The notes below the pieces were generated by a model that was not told the DNA's origin, made no database searches, and saw nothing but the letters and a program-made list of their open reading frames with translations. Shown here one piece after another: positions 27,457 through 36,905 of a DNA stretch of 64,000 bases. This DNA is from Clostridiaceae bacterium JG1575 (GTDB lineage Bacteria > Bacillota > Clostridia > Clostridiales > Clostridiaceae), in NCBI GenBank assembly GCA_002838815.1, contig LQGW01000031.1, positions 62,001 to 126,000 on the forward strand, written 5' to 3'. The position numbers were made by a program, and so were the translations under genes. The stretch's first letter is position 1. The number at the start of each line of letters is the position of its first letter.

Positions 27457-28629
27457 ATGAAAGACAATCATAGCAAAAACACCCAAGAACCCGGGCTCGA
27501 CCATTCGCCCAAGGACAAAGGGGAGCTCCTGGGGCATGCCCCCGACCCCACCGAAAAGGCTGCTGTGGCCAAAGGAGAGATCGTGGAGAGCACCGTCGCC
27601 CCCGTGGTGGAGGACACGCCCACTAAGAAGAATCGCCTAAAAGAACTGCTCATGGACAACATCATTTATATGGTGCTCTTGGTCCTTTTCATCGCCATCA
27701 TTGCGGCGGATCCTTCCTTCTTATCCGTTCAAAACTTTTCCAACATCCTGCAGCAGTCCTCCACCCGAATCATCATGGCGCTGGGCATCGGCACCATCTT
27801 GGTCACCAAGGGCACGGACCTTTCTTTGGGCCGTCAGATCGGGCTGGCCGCGGTCGTATCCGCCTCGCTTTTGCAAGATCCTTCCTACGCCAACCGGATG
27901 TATCCAAACCTGCCGGTGCTGCCGGTCATTGTGCCCATCCTTTTGGTCATGATCATCACTATGGTCATTTCCTCCCTCAACGGCTTTGTCGTCGCAAAGC
28001 TCAAGGTGGATCCCTTTATTGCAACCCTTGGCGCCATGATCATCGTCTATGGCATCAATTCCATTTACTTCGAATCCCAGCCCATGGGAGCAACGCCCAT
28101 CGGTTCGTTGGATACCCGCTTCACAAACCTGGCCACGGGCAGCTTGAATCTTGGAATCATTAGGGTTCCCTATCTGATCTTGTTTGCCTTGGCTTGCATC
28201 CTAGTAATGTGGGTGCTTTGGAATAAAACCACCTTTGGCAAAAACATTTTTGCCGTAGGCGGAAACATCGAAGCCGCCAAAGTTTCGGGCATTAACACCA
28301 CCTTCATCATCATCGCAGCTTTTGCCGTGGCGGGTCTTTTGTATGGCTTAGGCGGCGCATTGGAAGCGGCGCGGGTCTCCTCCGCCACCAGCAACACCGG
28401 CAACATGTATGAGCTCGACGCCATCGCTGCGTGTATCGTGGGCGGCCTCTCCTTTGACGGAGGCATCGGCTCCATTTCAGGCATCATCATCGGCGTATTG
28501 ATCTTCCAGGTCATCGCCTACGGCTTGAACTTCATCTCCATCACTCCCTACGTCCAAAACATCATCAAGGGCCTCATCATCATCGGCGCCGTGGCTTTGG
28601 ATTCCCGGAAAAACGCCGTTCGAAAGTAG
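27457..28629 (+). CDS. mglC: Galactose ABC transporter, permease
   Basis: Membrane component of 390 residues in the RbsC/MglC family, with GTDLSLGRQIGLAAV, GFVVAKLKVDPFIATLGAM and GKNIFAVGGNIEAAKVSGI as family marks. About ten hydrophobic segments follow residue 65. The first 60 residues form a hydrophilic, acidic and Pro-rich cytoplasmic extension that is longer than in E. coli MglC; similar extensions occur in Gram-positive members. It is 17 bases after mglA and 7 bases before galK. Confidence 0.93.
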   Translation: MKDNHSKNTQEPGLDHSPKDKGELLGHAPDPTEKAAVAKGEIVESTVAPVVEDTPTKKNRLKELLMDNIIYMVLLVLFIAIIAADPSFLSVQNFSNILQQSSTRIIMALGIGTILVTKGTDLSLGRQIGLAAVVSASLLQDPSYANRMYPNLPVLPVIVPILLVMIITMVISSLNGFVVAKLKVDPFIATLGAMIIVYGINSIYFESQPMGATPIGSLDTRFTNLATGSLNLGIIRVPYLILFALACILVMWVLWNKTTFGKNIFAVGGNIEAAKVSGINTTFIIIAAFAVAGLLYGLGGALEAARVSSATSNTGNMYELDAIAACIVGGLSFDGGIGSISGIIIGVLIFQVIAYGLNFISITPYVQNIIKGLIIIGAVALDSRKNAVRK

Positions 28630-28636
28630 GTCTTCT

Positions 28637-29791
28637 ATGAATACACCCGCAATGCAACCCTTGGAAACCCCCGCCTCGCTTGATGCCAAAGCGCAAGGCT
28701 TGTTTGGTCCTAGCGCATCCCCCTTCTCCTTCTTTTTTTCTCCGGGCCGGGTCAACCTCATCGGAGAGCACTTGGACTACAACGGCGGGCACGTTTTGCC
28801 CTGCGCCATCAATCGGGGCAACTACCTTGCCCTTCGTCCCCGCGCCGACCGCACCATCCGGGCCTTTTCGGAAAACTTCCCGCAAAGCGGTGTTTGGGCG
28901 GGGGATTTGGATCAAGAGCAGTGCGCCAACGGCTGGTTTCAGTTTTTATATGGCGCCCTGCGTGTTCTGCCCCACTCCCTGCCCATGGGCTTTGATCTTT
29001 TCCTCACGGGAAATCTGCCCAACGGCGCCGGCCTTTCCTCCTCCGCCTCCGTGTCCACTGGAATTCTCTATGCTTTAAACCAAGTGTTTCATCTAGGCCA
29101 CAGCCGGGTGGAGCTTGCGCTTTTAGCACAGCAGGTGGAGAACCGCTACATCGGCGTACAGTGTGGCATCATGGACCAATACGCCATTTTGATGGGGGAA
29201 GCCGATGCCGCCATCTACCTTAACACCCAAAAGCTCTCGCACGAAACCGTGCCCTTTGTCTTGAAGGATTTGGCTTTAGTCATCAGCAACACCAATAAAA
29301 AACGCACCCTGGCTGGATCCGCCTACAACGATCGCCGCAGAGCTTGTGAGCTGGCCGCAAAGGCTCTGGGCCGCCCCATCGCAGGGGTTCGCCCTGAAGA
29401 AATCCTCGCCCTGGCTTTGCCCGAGGACGTCCGTCAGAAAGCCCTTTATGTGGCGCAAGAAGAGGAACGCAGCCTCGCCGCCGCCAAAGCCCTGAAAGCG
29501 CAGGATCTGTCGGCCTTTGCTTCATTGATGAATGCGAGCCACGCCGGTCTGCGTGATTTGTTCCAAGTCACCGGACCCGAGCTGGATGCGCTTTCTTGGG
29601 CCTTGCGCCAAGAAGGAGCTCCCGGGGCCCGCATGACGGGCGCCGGCTTCGGCGGCTGTACGGTCGCCCTCGTTCCCAAAGAGGATCTCTCGGGGCGGCT
29701 CGAACGTGCCGCAGCGCGCTACCAGGCTGCAACCGGTCTTCAGGCCGACCACTACCTCGTGGTTCCCTCAAAGGGGACGGGAGAACTTTAA
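28637..29791 (+). CDS. galK: Galactokinase
   Basis: Phosphorylates galactose to galactose-1-phosphate, first Leloir step. The 384-residue protein has the galactokinase signature GRVNLIGEHLDYNGG, the GHMP ATP loop LPNGAGLSSSASV and the C-terminal GARMTGAGFGGC. The catalytic Asp is in QCGIMDQYA. It begins 7 bases after mglC with a weak ribosome site (AGTAGG), which suggests coupled translation. Confidence 0.95.
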   Translation: MNTPAMQPLETPASLDAKAQGLFGPSASPFSFFFSPGRVNLIGEHLDYNGGHVLPCAINRGNYLALRPRADRTIRAFSENFPQSGVWAGDLDQEQCANGWFQFLYGALRVLPHSLPMGFDLFLTGNLPNGAGLSSSASVSTGILYALNQVFHLGHSRVELALLAQQVENRYIGVQCGIMDQYAILMGEADAAIYLNTQKLSHETVPFVLKDLALVISNTNKKRTLAGSAYNDRRRACELAAKALGRPIAGVRPEEILALALPEDVRQKALYVAQEEERSLAAAKALKAQDLSAFASLMNASHAGLRDLFQVTGPELDALSWALRQEGAPGARMTGAGFGGCTVALVPKEDLSGRLERAAARYQAATGLQADHYLVVPSKGTGEL

Positions 29792-29792
29792 C

Positions 29793-30779
29793 ATGTCTAT
29801 ATTAGTTTGCGGCGGAGCCGGCTACATCGGCTCCCACTTTGTTCGAATGCTCTGCGACCAAGGGGATGACGTCGTCGTCGCCGATGCCCTATTTACGGGG
29901 CATCGCGAGGCTGTGGATCCCCGCGCCACCTTCTACCCCATCAACATTGCCGATGAAGTGGCCCTAAGGGAACTCTTCGAGGCGCACGACCTCCAAGCCG
30001 TCGTGCATTTTGCCGCCTATTCTCAGGTGGGGGAATCCATGAAAAAGCCCCTGGACTATTTTGAAAACAACGTGGCGGCTACGCTGACGCTGTTACAAGT
30101 CATGCGGGACTTTCAAATCCCCCACTTGGTTTTCTCTTCCACCGCTGCGGTATATGGCGATCCGGGCAACGAAGACCTCACGGAAAAGACGCCCCCTCGC
30201 CCGATGAACCCCTACGGCGAATCGAAACTCGCCATGGAGCGCATGATCCACTGGATGGCCGAGGCCACCGGAATGACCTACATGTCCATGCGCTACTTCA
30301 ATGTCGCCGGCGCTTGGCCCGATGGAACCTTGGGCGAGGATCACCGTCCGGAGACCCACATCATTCCCATCGCGGTCAACGCCTCCCTCAAAAGCCGACC
30401 CTTCACCATTTTCGGCAGCGACTACCCCACCCCCGACGGCACGTGCGTGCGCGATTACGTGCATGTGATGGATTTGGTTGCGGCGCATCTTTTAGCCTTG
30501 TCCGCCCTGCAAAAAGGGGCGGCCAGCTCCATCTACAACCTAGGCTCTGGATCGGGCTACTCCAATGGAGCCATCGTTCGTGCCGTGGAAGAAGTCACCG
30601 GGGTGCCCTTCCCCGTCACCTACGGCCCGAGACGTCCCGGCGACCCGGCGCGCCTGGTTGCCGTATCTCAAAAGATTCGCCAAGAGCTGGGCTGGACCCC
30701 CCAATATGAATCCTTGAGAGCCATCATTGAGTCCGCCGTGCGCTGGCACCGCGCTCATCCTGAGGGGTATTCCGATTGA
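29793..30779 (+). CDS. galE: UDP-glucose 4-epimerase
   Basis: Short-chain dehydrogenase-type epimerase of 328 residues that interconverts UDP-galactose and UDP-glucose. NAD loop GGAGYIGSHF at the N-terminus, catalytic Ser in FSSTAAVYG and Tyr-Lys in NPYGESKLAME, RYFNVAGA and CVRDYVHVMDLV as in GalE. ATG 29793 begins one base after the galK stop, behind GGGAG. A longer frame to 29706 lies within galK and is not used. Confidence 0.95.
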   Translation: MSILVCGGAGYIGSHFVRMLCDQGDDVVVADALFTGHREAVDPRATFYPINIADEVALRELFEAHDLQAVVHFAAYSQVGESMKKPLDYFENNVAATLTLLQVMRDFQIPHLVFSSTAAVYGDPGNEDLTEKTPPRPMNPYGESKLAMERMIHWMAEATGMTYMSMRYFNVAGAWPDGTLGEDHRPETHIIPIAVNASLKSRPFTIFGSDYPTPDGTCVRDYVHVMDLVAAHLLALSALQKGAASSIYNLGSGSGYSNGAIVRAVEEVTGVPFPVTYGPRRPGDPARLVAVSQKIRQELGWTPQYESLRAIIESAVRWHRAHPEGYSD

Positions 30780-32236
30780 TGCGCCGCGCCTTGGATCATT
30801 TGGTGTCGGTATTTCTTCGAAAAGGGTATTTAGCCGAAGAAAACCTACATTATGCAAGAAACGGCCTCTTTGATCTTTTGGGCGTCGAGGGATGGCCCTA
30901 TGTCCCTCCCCAGGATCCGCAGGCAGCAAACGAAGAACAAACGACGCAGGAGGCCCTCTCCATTCTTTTGGCCTTTGCCCGGGACACCAATAAGCTTCCC
31001 CAGGGGCTCGCCCATGAGGATGATTGGACGGCTCGCATCACGGATTTGCTGATTCCCGACCCCCGCACCGTGCAAGAACGCTTCACCCACCTGCAAGAAA
31101 CCGAAGGCATCGCCGCTGCCCTCCAGTGGTTTTACGGCATGAACGTCACCGATCAATACATCAAGACGCAGCGGATCGCCCAAAACAAAACCTGGACGCA
31201 TCCCACAGCCTTTGGCGATTTGCAAGTGACCTTGAACCGATCCAAACCGGAAAAAACTCCAGAGGAAATCAAGGCGGCGGCCAAAGCTTCTTCAGACTAC
31301 CCCGCCTGCATGCTCTGCGAAGAGAACGTCGGTCTTTGCGGCGAGGGACATGCGCCCCGCCGCCACCATCGCATCCTCCGGCAATCCCTTGCTGGTGAAC
31401 CGTGGTTTTTTCAGTATTCCCCTTATGCCTATTTCCCGGAGCACTGCATCGTCTTTTCCAAAACGCATCGCCCCATGAAAATCACGGCCCATACCTTGGC
31501 GGTCCTTTTGGCGTTCACCGATGCCATGCCCGACTACTTCATCGCAAGCAATGCCGATCTGCCCATTGTGGGCGGCTCCATATTATCCCACGACCATTTT
31601 CAGGGCGGACGCACGGTCTTCCCCGTGGAACATGCCCAAAAAGAAGCGCTCTTCCAGGAACCGGACGGGCGGATCAGCCTCGTGAACTGGCCCGTAACCA
31701 CCCTTTGCCTCGAAGGCAGCCGCTCCTTCATCGAGCACTATGCCTCAAAGATCTTAGGGTGCTGGCGCGGCTATTCCGATCCCTCCCAAGGCGTGCTTGC
31801 CCAAACCATGGACACGCCCCACAACACCGTAAATTTTCACGTCCGAAAAAAAGGCGAGTCCTATCAAGTCCTGATCCTGCTGCGCAACAATCGCACCGAT
31901 GCCGAACACCCCAGTGGAATTTTCCACACTCGGGCACGGCATCAAGTCATCAAAAAAGAAAACATCGGCATCATTGAAGCCTTGGGTCTGGCCATCTTTC
32001 CAGGCCGCTTGATGCAGCAAATGGAGCACTTTGCCGAGGATCCTCAGTTTGCCGCCTGGCACACAAGCTTTCCCAAGCAGCGCCTCGACGACCCTCAATG
32101 GCTCATCGGCGAAACATTCCTTGAAATCCTCCAGGATGTGGGCGTCTTTGCCCTAGACGAGTCGGGACGGGCGGCCCTTTTAACCTTTCTCACTCCGATT
32201 CTTCTTGAGGCCCAAAAGGAAAGGACGCGCTCATGA
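30779..32236 (+). CDS. galT: UDP-glucose-hexose-1-phosphate uridylyltransferase (class II)
   Basis: Exchanges UMP between UDP-glucose and galactose-1-phosphate. At 485 residues it is the long Gram-positive GalT2 form, not the short HPHPQ form; its marks are MLCEENVGLCGEGHAP, YFPEHCIVFSKTHRPM and the active-site SHDHFQGGRTVFP. The ATG overlaps the galE stop by one base (TGATG), and the gene overlaps galM by four, so the operon is tightly packed. Confidence 0.95.
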   Translation: MRRALDHLVSVFLRKGYLAEENLHYARNGLFDLLGVEGWPYVPPQDPQAANEEQTTQEALSILLAFARDTNKLPQGLAHEDDWTARITDLLIPDPRTVQERFTHLQETEGIAAALQWFYGMNVTDQYIKTQRIAQNKTWTHPTAFGDLQVTLNRSKPEKTPEEIKAAAKASSDYPACMLCEENVGLCGEGHAPRRHHRILRQSLAGEPWFFQYSPYAYFPEHCIVFSKTHRPMKITAHTLAVLLAFTDAMPDYFIASNADLPIVGGSILSHDHFQGGRTVFPVEHAQKEALFQEPDGRISLVNWPVTTLCLEGSRSFIEHYASKILGCWRGYSDPSQGVLAQTMDTPHNTVNFHVRKKGESYQVLILLRNNRTDAEHPSGIFHTRARHQVIKKENIGIIEALGLAIFPGRLMQQMEHFAEDPQFAAWHTSFPKQRLDDPQWLIGETFLEILQDVGVFALDESGRAALLTFLTPILLEAQKERTRS

Positions 32237-33123
32237 GTCCCTCATTTTCGAACATGCCCGAAGTCCTCGCTTATGAAAAGGGGCCCCTGCGAATCCTCGT
32301 GCACCCCCTAGGCGCCCGATTGCTCTCTTTTCAATGGTTCAACGGAGCGAGCTGGGTCGAACTTTTGTCCCAAGAGGAATCCTTAGACCCTTCGAACAAT
32401 GCAGATTACCAAGGGGTCATCATCGCCCCCCGAGCCGGCCGGTACCTAATGGGTACCGCACGGGGCGGCAGCGAAATCCAGTTGCACTCGGGGCCCAAAA
32501 GCTCCGCCCATGCGCTCTTTTCCCTGACGCTGAGCTCGGAAGGACTGCGTGCGCTGTGGGAAGGCCCCGATGAAACCGTGGACGTGCTCTACCGCCTCCA
32601 GGGGCAAAGCTTACTGCTGGAAATCGCCCTTTTCGCCAAACGTTCAATGCTCGTAAATCCCACAAGCCATCTCTATTTTAGTTTGGATGGAGCCCCTTGC
32701 CGAGAACACCGCCTAACCTTTTCCCCAGAAAAGATCCTAAAAAAGGGCGGTCACCCGTTGGATGATGACGGGGTTCTTGGAACGACACTGGCCCCCTGCC
32801 CCCCTGAGTGGGTCGCGCTCTTTGAGGGATGCAATCCGTTGGGGGATGCCCTCCTTGACGATTGGTTTTCCCTCTCCGAGGCCGGATGCACCCTTTCGGC
32901 TCGCGGCATTGAACTACACGTCTCCAGCGACGCCACCGGCGCCGTGATTTATACCTATGACTTTCCTTTTGATCCCAAAAACAAGAGAAAAGCCTTGGCT
33001 CTGGAGCTCCAAGATGCGCCACAGATTCAAGGGCAGTGGCTGGACCCCGAGCTCGGTCGGACCACCCACCGGCGATGGATTCGTTACCATCTTCAATCCA
33101 TCCCTGAGGCCCCACTGACTTAA
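32233..33123 (+). CDS. galM: Aldose 1-epimerase (galactose mutarotase) family protein
   Basis: Beta-sandwich epimerase of 296 residues converting beta- to alpha-galactose, the form used by GalK. Conserved residues line up: Arg in IIAPRAGRY, His in QLHSGPKS, catalytic His in NPTSHLYFSLDG and catalytic Glu in ALELQDAP. The family also includes members with other sugar substrates, but the position at the end of the gal operon supports mutarotase. ATG 32233 overlaps the galT stop (ATGA). Confidence 0.9.
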   Translation: MSPSFSNMPEVLAYEKGPLRILVHPLGARLLSFQWFNGASWVELLSQEESLDPSNNADYQGVIIAPRAGRYLMGTARGGSEIQLHSGPKSSAHALFSLTLSSEGLRALWEGPDETVDVLYRLQGQSLLLEIALFAKRSMLVNPTSHLYFSLDGAPCREHRLTFSPEKILKKGGHPLDDDGVLGTTLAPCPPEWVALFEGCNPLGDALLDDWFSLSEAGCTLSARGIELHVSSDATGAVIYTYDFPFDPKNKRKALALELQDAPQIQGQWLDPELGRTTHRRWIRYHLQSIPEAPLT

Positions 33124-33203
33124 CCCTTCTTGCCGCTTCTCAAAAATCGCCCCGCGGAACCCAAGCCCGCAATCAAAAGAATCCCCCTACAAGGAGTGAT
33201 GAC

Positions 33204-34205
33204 ATGGCCATCCGAATTAAAGACATCGCAGAGAAAGCGGGCGTTTCCTCTGCCACCGTTTCCCGGGTTCTCAACCAGGACGAAACCTTAAAGGTTTCCC
33301 CGGAAACACGTGCCCGCATCCAGGACATCGCTCAGGAGATGAACTATCAAAAAACCACCCCCCGACGCAAACGTCGCCTCGATATCGGCATCATTACCTG
33401 GCACAATCATTTGGAAGAATCTGAAGACAATTATTATCAAGGCATCCGCAAAGGGGTTGAAAATGCCTTGAATAAGGAGGGCATCGATCCCAAGCTTTTC
33501 TATAAAACCGCAGGATTCATGGCGGATGTGGCCAACAAGCACTTGGACGGCCTCATCGCCATTGGCAAATTTTCCCACGAGGAACTGCGTCAATTTCAGG
33601 AAGCCGCCGACCATGTGGTGCTGGCCGACTCCACCACCTCCTTAAAAGGTATGGATTCGGTGAGCGTCGATCTCTATGAGATGACCCAGGAGGTGCTCGC
33701 CCATATGGAAAAGGAAGGCGCCCGGCGCATCGGCCTTTTGTGTGGCCGGGAAACCATAGGTCTTGATCACCAGGAATTCATCGACCCCAGGGAAACGGCC
33801 TTTCGCGACTATTTTAAGGATTCAGCAGCCCCTTTACCCATTGAGGTGGGCACCTACGGCATGAAATCCGGCTACGAGCTCATGAAAAAAGCGCTTGAGG
33901 AGCCCGAGCGTCCCGATGCCTTCTTTGTCGCCTCGGATTATCTGGCCATGGGCGCTCTACGCGCCATCGCAGAAGCCGGTTTGGACTGCCCCCGGGATGT
34001 GCGCCTGGTCAGCGTGGACAACTTGGAGTTTACTCAATACTCCAAGCCCCGCCTCACCTCTGTGGAAATTCCGCGCCACTTTCTTGGCAAAACCGCCGTT
34101 CAACTGTTGCTAGAGCGTCTCGCCGGCCGCAGCATTTCCAAACGAGTCTTCATCCAATACGACATCGTCTGGCGGGATTCCTTCCCCAAACGATTGAAAA
34201 AATAA
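33204..34205 (+). CDS. LacI/GalR family transcriptional regulator
   Basis: A 333-residue repressor with the classic N-terminal helix-turn-helix and hinge (IKDIAEKAGVSSATVSRVLN) and a periplasmic-binding-type effector domain (VASDYLAMGALRAIAEAGL, VSVDNLEFTQYSKPRLTSVE). It follows galM by 80 bases and ends in a terminator, so it probably senses galactose or an intermediate and represses the mgl-gal operon and perhaps lacZ through the dyads in the 24521-24824 region. ATG follows CAAGGAGTGATGAC. Confidence 0.92.
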   Translation: MAIRIKDIAEKAGVSSATVSRVLNQDETLKVSPETRARIQDIAQEMNYQKTTPRRKRRLDIGIITWHNHLEESEDNYYQGIRKGVENALNKEGIDPKLFYKTAGFMADVANKHLDGLIAIGKFSHEELRQFQEAADHVVLADSTTSLKGMDSVSVDLYEMTQEVLAHMEKEGARRIGLLCGRETIGLDHQEFIDPRETAFRDYFKDSAAPLPIEVGTYGMKSGYELMKKALEEPERPDAFFVASDYLAMGALRAIAEAGLDCPRDVRLVSVDNLEFTQYSKPRLTSVEIPRHFLGKTAVQLLLERLAGRSISKRVFIQYDIVWRDSFPKRLKK

Positions 34206-34218
34206 AAAGCCCCCCCTC

Positions 34219-34279
34219 AAAACGCCAGCGCTATGGGCCCTTCTCTTGGAGAAATGGACCCATAACCCTGGCGTTTTTT
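34219..34279. terminator. Terminator closing the gal operon
   Basis: AAAACGCCAG pairs with CTGGCGTTTT around an inner stem (TATGGG/CCCATA); six T follow on the plus strand. Confidence 0.85.
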
Positions 34280-34324
34280 CTTTGCAGACTTTTTAAACAA
34301 GGAGGCTCTGAGATTCTTTTTACG

Positions 34325-34365
34325 GAGCTCCTTGGGCGCCCAACGCGCCCAAGAGAAAAGAGCTC
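34325..34365. repeat. Nested palindrome
   Basis: Inner 9-bp arms CTTGGGCGC/GCGCCCAAG with a 5-base loop, flanked by GAGCTC on each side as an outer arm. No T-run follows on either strand. It lies between the convergent gal and DUF3343 operons. Confidence 0.7.
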
Positions 34366-34379
34366 AGGAGCCCCTGAAG

Positions 34380-34634
34380 CTATAAAAACCGATCCCTTTG
34401 CGGATTTCGATCCACCGGTTGCTCATAGATTCGCTCGTAGGAAAAACCTTCGGATTGCGCAATGGCCACCGCCCGATCTAAGGCCTGCTTTTTTTGAAAT
34501 CGCAGGCTGATGCCGCAACAGGGGTCCGCAAGCCGAGGGGTGGGGGCGATGGTCATGACCAGCCCTTCTTCCTTGAGGCGCTGATACAGTTTCAGCCCCT
34601 CTTTGCTGTCGCTGAAGAGGAGGTAGAACTCCAT
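34380..34634 (-). CDS. DUF3343 family protein
   Basis: Small 84-residue protein that I assign to DUF3343 from its size, the opening FYLLFSDSKEGLKLYQRLKEEG and PTPRLADPCCGISLRF with a Cys pair. DUF3343 proteins have been suggested to carry sulphur or selenium and often sit with redox or selenium genes; the role here is unknown. Its ATG overlaps the stop of the dehydratase-like gene by one base (TAATG), a strong sign of a shared operon with the activase. Confidence 0.82.
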   Translation of the reverse strand: MEFYLLFSDSKEGLKLYQRLKEEGLVMTIAPTPRLADPCCGISLRFQKKQALDRAVAIAQSEGFSYERIYEQPVDRNPQRDRFL

Positions 34635-35905
34635 TAAATCATCTCCAAGAAGGCCTCAATGCGGGTTCTTAATTGGCCGGCATCCTCATCGGTATAGTCG
34701 GTCTCAAGGCCCAGGACTGGAATCCCCTGCTCGCGCAGCGCTTTTTCTACGCTATACCCTTCGGAATCATAAATGGTGCAGAATTTAAGACTTAAATCGA
34801 TGACGCCATCGGCCTGATAGTCCCGGGCCAAGCGGACGATGTCGTCAATGCGTTCGGTATTGGGCGTAAAGCAGGCGCAGTGGATGCCGCCCAAATAACG
34901 CTCGACCAAATGATCCACTTGCTCGTCCAAGGTGTTCGCCCCTTCTTCTACGAGGCCTTCAAAATAGCGGGAGCCTGTGCACATCTCCTCCCCCACCACG
35001 GCGCCGCCGGAGGTCTCAATGAGGTGATGGATTTTCCAGTTCGGAATGGATAAGGGCGTTCCACTCAAGAGGATGCGTTTGGTTCCCGCCGGGAAGACGC
35101 TGACGCCCTCTTGAACCCGCTGATCCAACTCATCGCACAGCGCATGGGTCATTTGAGCAAAGCGCTGCGGATCATCATAAAAGGCAATCTGCGTGGCCAA
35201 AAGAACATCCTTGCCGGAAATGGGCAACCGTTCATGGCGACGCATTCCATGCAGTCGCGCTAAGGCCTTGCGCTTCTCGTTGGCGATGGCAATGGCCTTT
35301 TCCATGGATTCTTTGGTGATTTTATGGCTCGTCAGCTCTTCCATGAGCTTCATGTAATCCAAAATTTCTTCTTTCCAGTGGGCATAATCCCGCTCGCGTT
35401 TCATTTGGGGAATGTCCATGATGTGCATGGGCGCGTCGTCTTTGAGGATTTCCCAAGCCTTCTTCTTCCCATCGCAGGTGGTTTCTCCTACGAACAGATC
35501 GGCAATCCGAAAGAAAGGACAGGTGCGGTCTAACCGAGCCCCAATGGACGCTTTGATGAGTGGGCAGGTGGCCGTGGGAAGCACTTTCTCCCCGCCGGGA
35601 ACCCAAAACTGGGACCCTGAGCAAAGGCCTGTGGCGATCGCCCCTGCGCTCATGGGCACCTCATCAGGGACGTGGATGCAAAAGGACCCCACCACCTTTC
35701 CCCCCTTTTTTTGATGCTCAATGAGCTCTGAGGGGCGAAGTCCGTGAATTTCCGATACCACCAGGTTGAAATAGTCCATCCCTTGGGGCCGATTTTCCTG
35801 GGAGAGATAAATATCCCCGAACGCCATGGGTAAGACCTCACACAGTTGATCGTGTGCCTCCACGTCCATGTTGAGGTCTTGCCACATTTTTTGATAATCT
35901 GCCAT
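34634..35905 (-). CDS. 2-hydroxyacyl-CoA dehydratase D-component-like protein (YjiM / double-cubane type)
   Basis: A 423-residue member of the HgdB/FldC family. Cys residues suited to iron-sulphur binding are in GLCSGSQFWV, TATCPLIKAS, LDRTCPFF, GETTCDGKKKAWE and GEEMCTGSRYF; TTCDGKKK is the family motif. Proteins like YjiM bind a double-cubane iron-sulphur cluster that an ATP-driven activase reduces to very low potential. The substrate is unknown; some members reduce small molecules such as acetylene rather than dehydrate acyl-CoA. It lies 58 bases after the partner subunit gene. ATG 35905 follows GGGGAAACAAAC, a weak ribosome site. Confidence 0.87.
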   Translation of the reverse strand: MADYQKMWQDLNMDVEAHDQLCEVLPMAFGDIYLSQENRPQGMDYFNLVVSEIHGLRPSELIEHQKKGGKVVGSFCIHVPDEVPMSAGAIATGLCSGSQFWVPGGEKVLPTATCPLIKASIGARLDRTCPFFRIADLFVGETTCDGKKKAWEILKDDAPMHIMDIPQMKRERDYAHWKEEILDYMKLMEELTSHKITKESMEKAIAIANEKRKALARLHGMRRHERLPISGKDVLLATQIAFYDDPQRFAQMTHALCDELDQRVQEGVSVFPAGTKRILLSGTPLSIPNWKIHHLIETSGGAVVGEEMCTGSRYFEGLVEEGANTLDEQVDHLVERYLGGIHCACFTPNTERIDDIVRLARDYQADGVIDLSLKFCTIYDSEGYSVEKALREQGIPVLGLETDYTDEDAGQLRTRIEAFLEMI

Positions 35906-35963
35906 TGTTTGTTTCCCCTTTCCCCGTTTTTTTTATTTTGAGGATCTCAAAGTGCGACCCGTC

Positions 35964-36905
35964 TTAGGATTTGTGCGAATAGCAGAGCACTCCTTCTCCC
36001 GAATAAATCGGGCACCCATCGAAAATGGGCATCTCCCATGCGCTGAAGCTTCCGCGGTTTCCTCGATATTTTTGTTGCAGTCCCCCAAGATCCAGGGAGC
36101 CTACTTTTTGCCAGGTTTCTCCGTCGCAGGCTGGATCCGGCGGCAAGAACATGGCTTCTTGGTTTGGTATGATCTTGCGATAAAAGGCTTCTGAAGCCTG
36201 CGGGCAGCCAAAGTCAAAGGTGGCGTTCACCGCTTGATGGCTCTTTTTTACAGGCCGCAGGGGAAGAAGCTGAATTTCTTCCAAGGCCCGCTGGATCCAT
36301 TGCTTTTTTGCGGCGAAGGTCAGCTGATATTCCAGCCCAAACTGCACCAGATGCATCTGCTGATAAGTGCACGCTCGAAGATGCATCTGCTGAAGGAGGG
36401 CTTGATGGTCTTCGCAGGCCTCGTTGTATTCCGTTAAAAAAGCGCGGAGTTTTTGATCGTCATAGTGCACGCCATAGCCTTCTTGCAAAAACTCGATCAA
36501 GTCTTCGTAAGGCCTCTCTTGGGCGGATGCGCTTTGTTTCTTGACTTCAAAAATCGGCCGAAGATGCGAGAGCTCCTTGAGCCAGCGGCTGCGCCCGGGA
36601 CAAAGATCATCGGTGATGAGGCTTGCGCTGCTGTGCAACAGTGGGCACTGATCCGATCGCAGGTACCCTTCCGTAGCCCGCATCAAATCACACTGAGCGG
36701 CGCTTTTTTTCAGGGCATGCGCCATGGCGTAGCCGTCCGTAGCCGCCACGGTGAGGGGAATGATCCCCATGGCATAGAAAAGCTCCCGTGGGATTCGTTT
36801 GCCCATGACCCCAGCAATGGGCTGCCCCTGCATCAGCGCAACGACGGACGTGACGTAGGCTTTCCGTCGCGCTTCTTTCGCCTCTTCCAGGAATTCATCC
36901 CACAT
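35964..36905 (-). CDS. Divergent 2-hydroxyacyl-CoA dehydratase-like subunit
   Basis: A 313-residue protein placed between the activase and the D-component. Its first 130 residues resemble HgdA/HgdB (MGKRIPRELFYAMGIIPLTV, then Cys in AAQCDLMRA, SDQCPLLH, DDLCPGRS), but the TTCDGKKK motif is missing and the last 100 residues are unusual (VNATFDFGCPQASEAFY, PDPACDGETWQ, FDGCPIYSGEG). It is shorter than the usual 370-430 residues. ATG 36905 overlaps the activase stop by one base and follows AAAGGAG. I read it as a partner or accessory of the D-component; a distinct role is possible. Confidence 0.7.
   Translation of the reverse strand: MWDEFLEEAKEARRKAYVTSVVALMQGQPIAGVMGKRIPRELFYAMGIIPLTVAATDGYAMAHALKKSAAQCDLMRATEGYLRSDQCPLLHSSASLITDDLCPGRSRWLKELSHLRPIFEVKKQSASAQERPYEDLIEFLQEGYGVHYDDQKLRAFLTEYNEACEDHQALLQQMHLRACTYQQMHLVQFGLEYQLTFAAKKQWIQRALEEIQLLPLRPVKKSHQAVNATFDFGCPQASEAFYRKIIPNQEAMFLPPDPACDGETWQKVGSLDLGGLQQKYRGNRGSFSAWEMPIFDGCPIYSGEGVLCYSHKS

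Noticed and set aside
28680-29078. Second frame inside galK
   Set aside because: Plus-one shadow frame with no start signal; galK shows all galactokinase motifs over this stretch.
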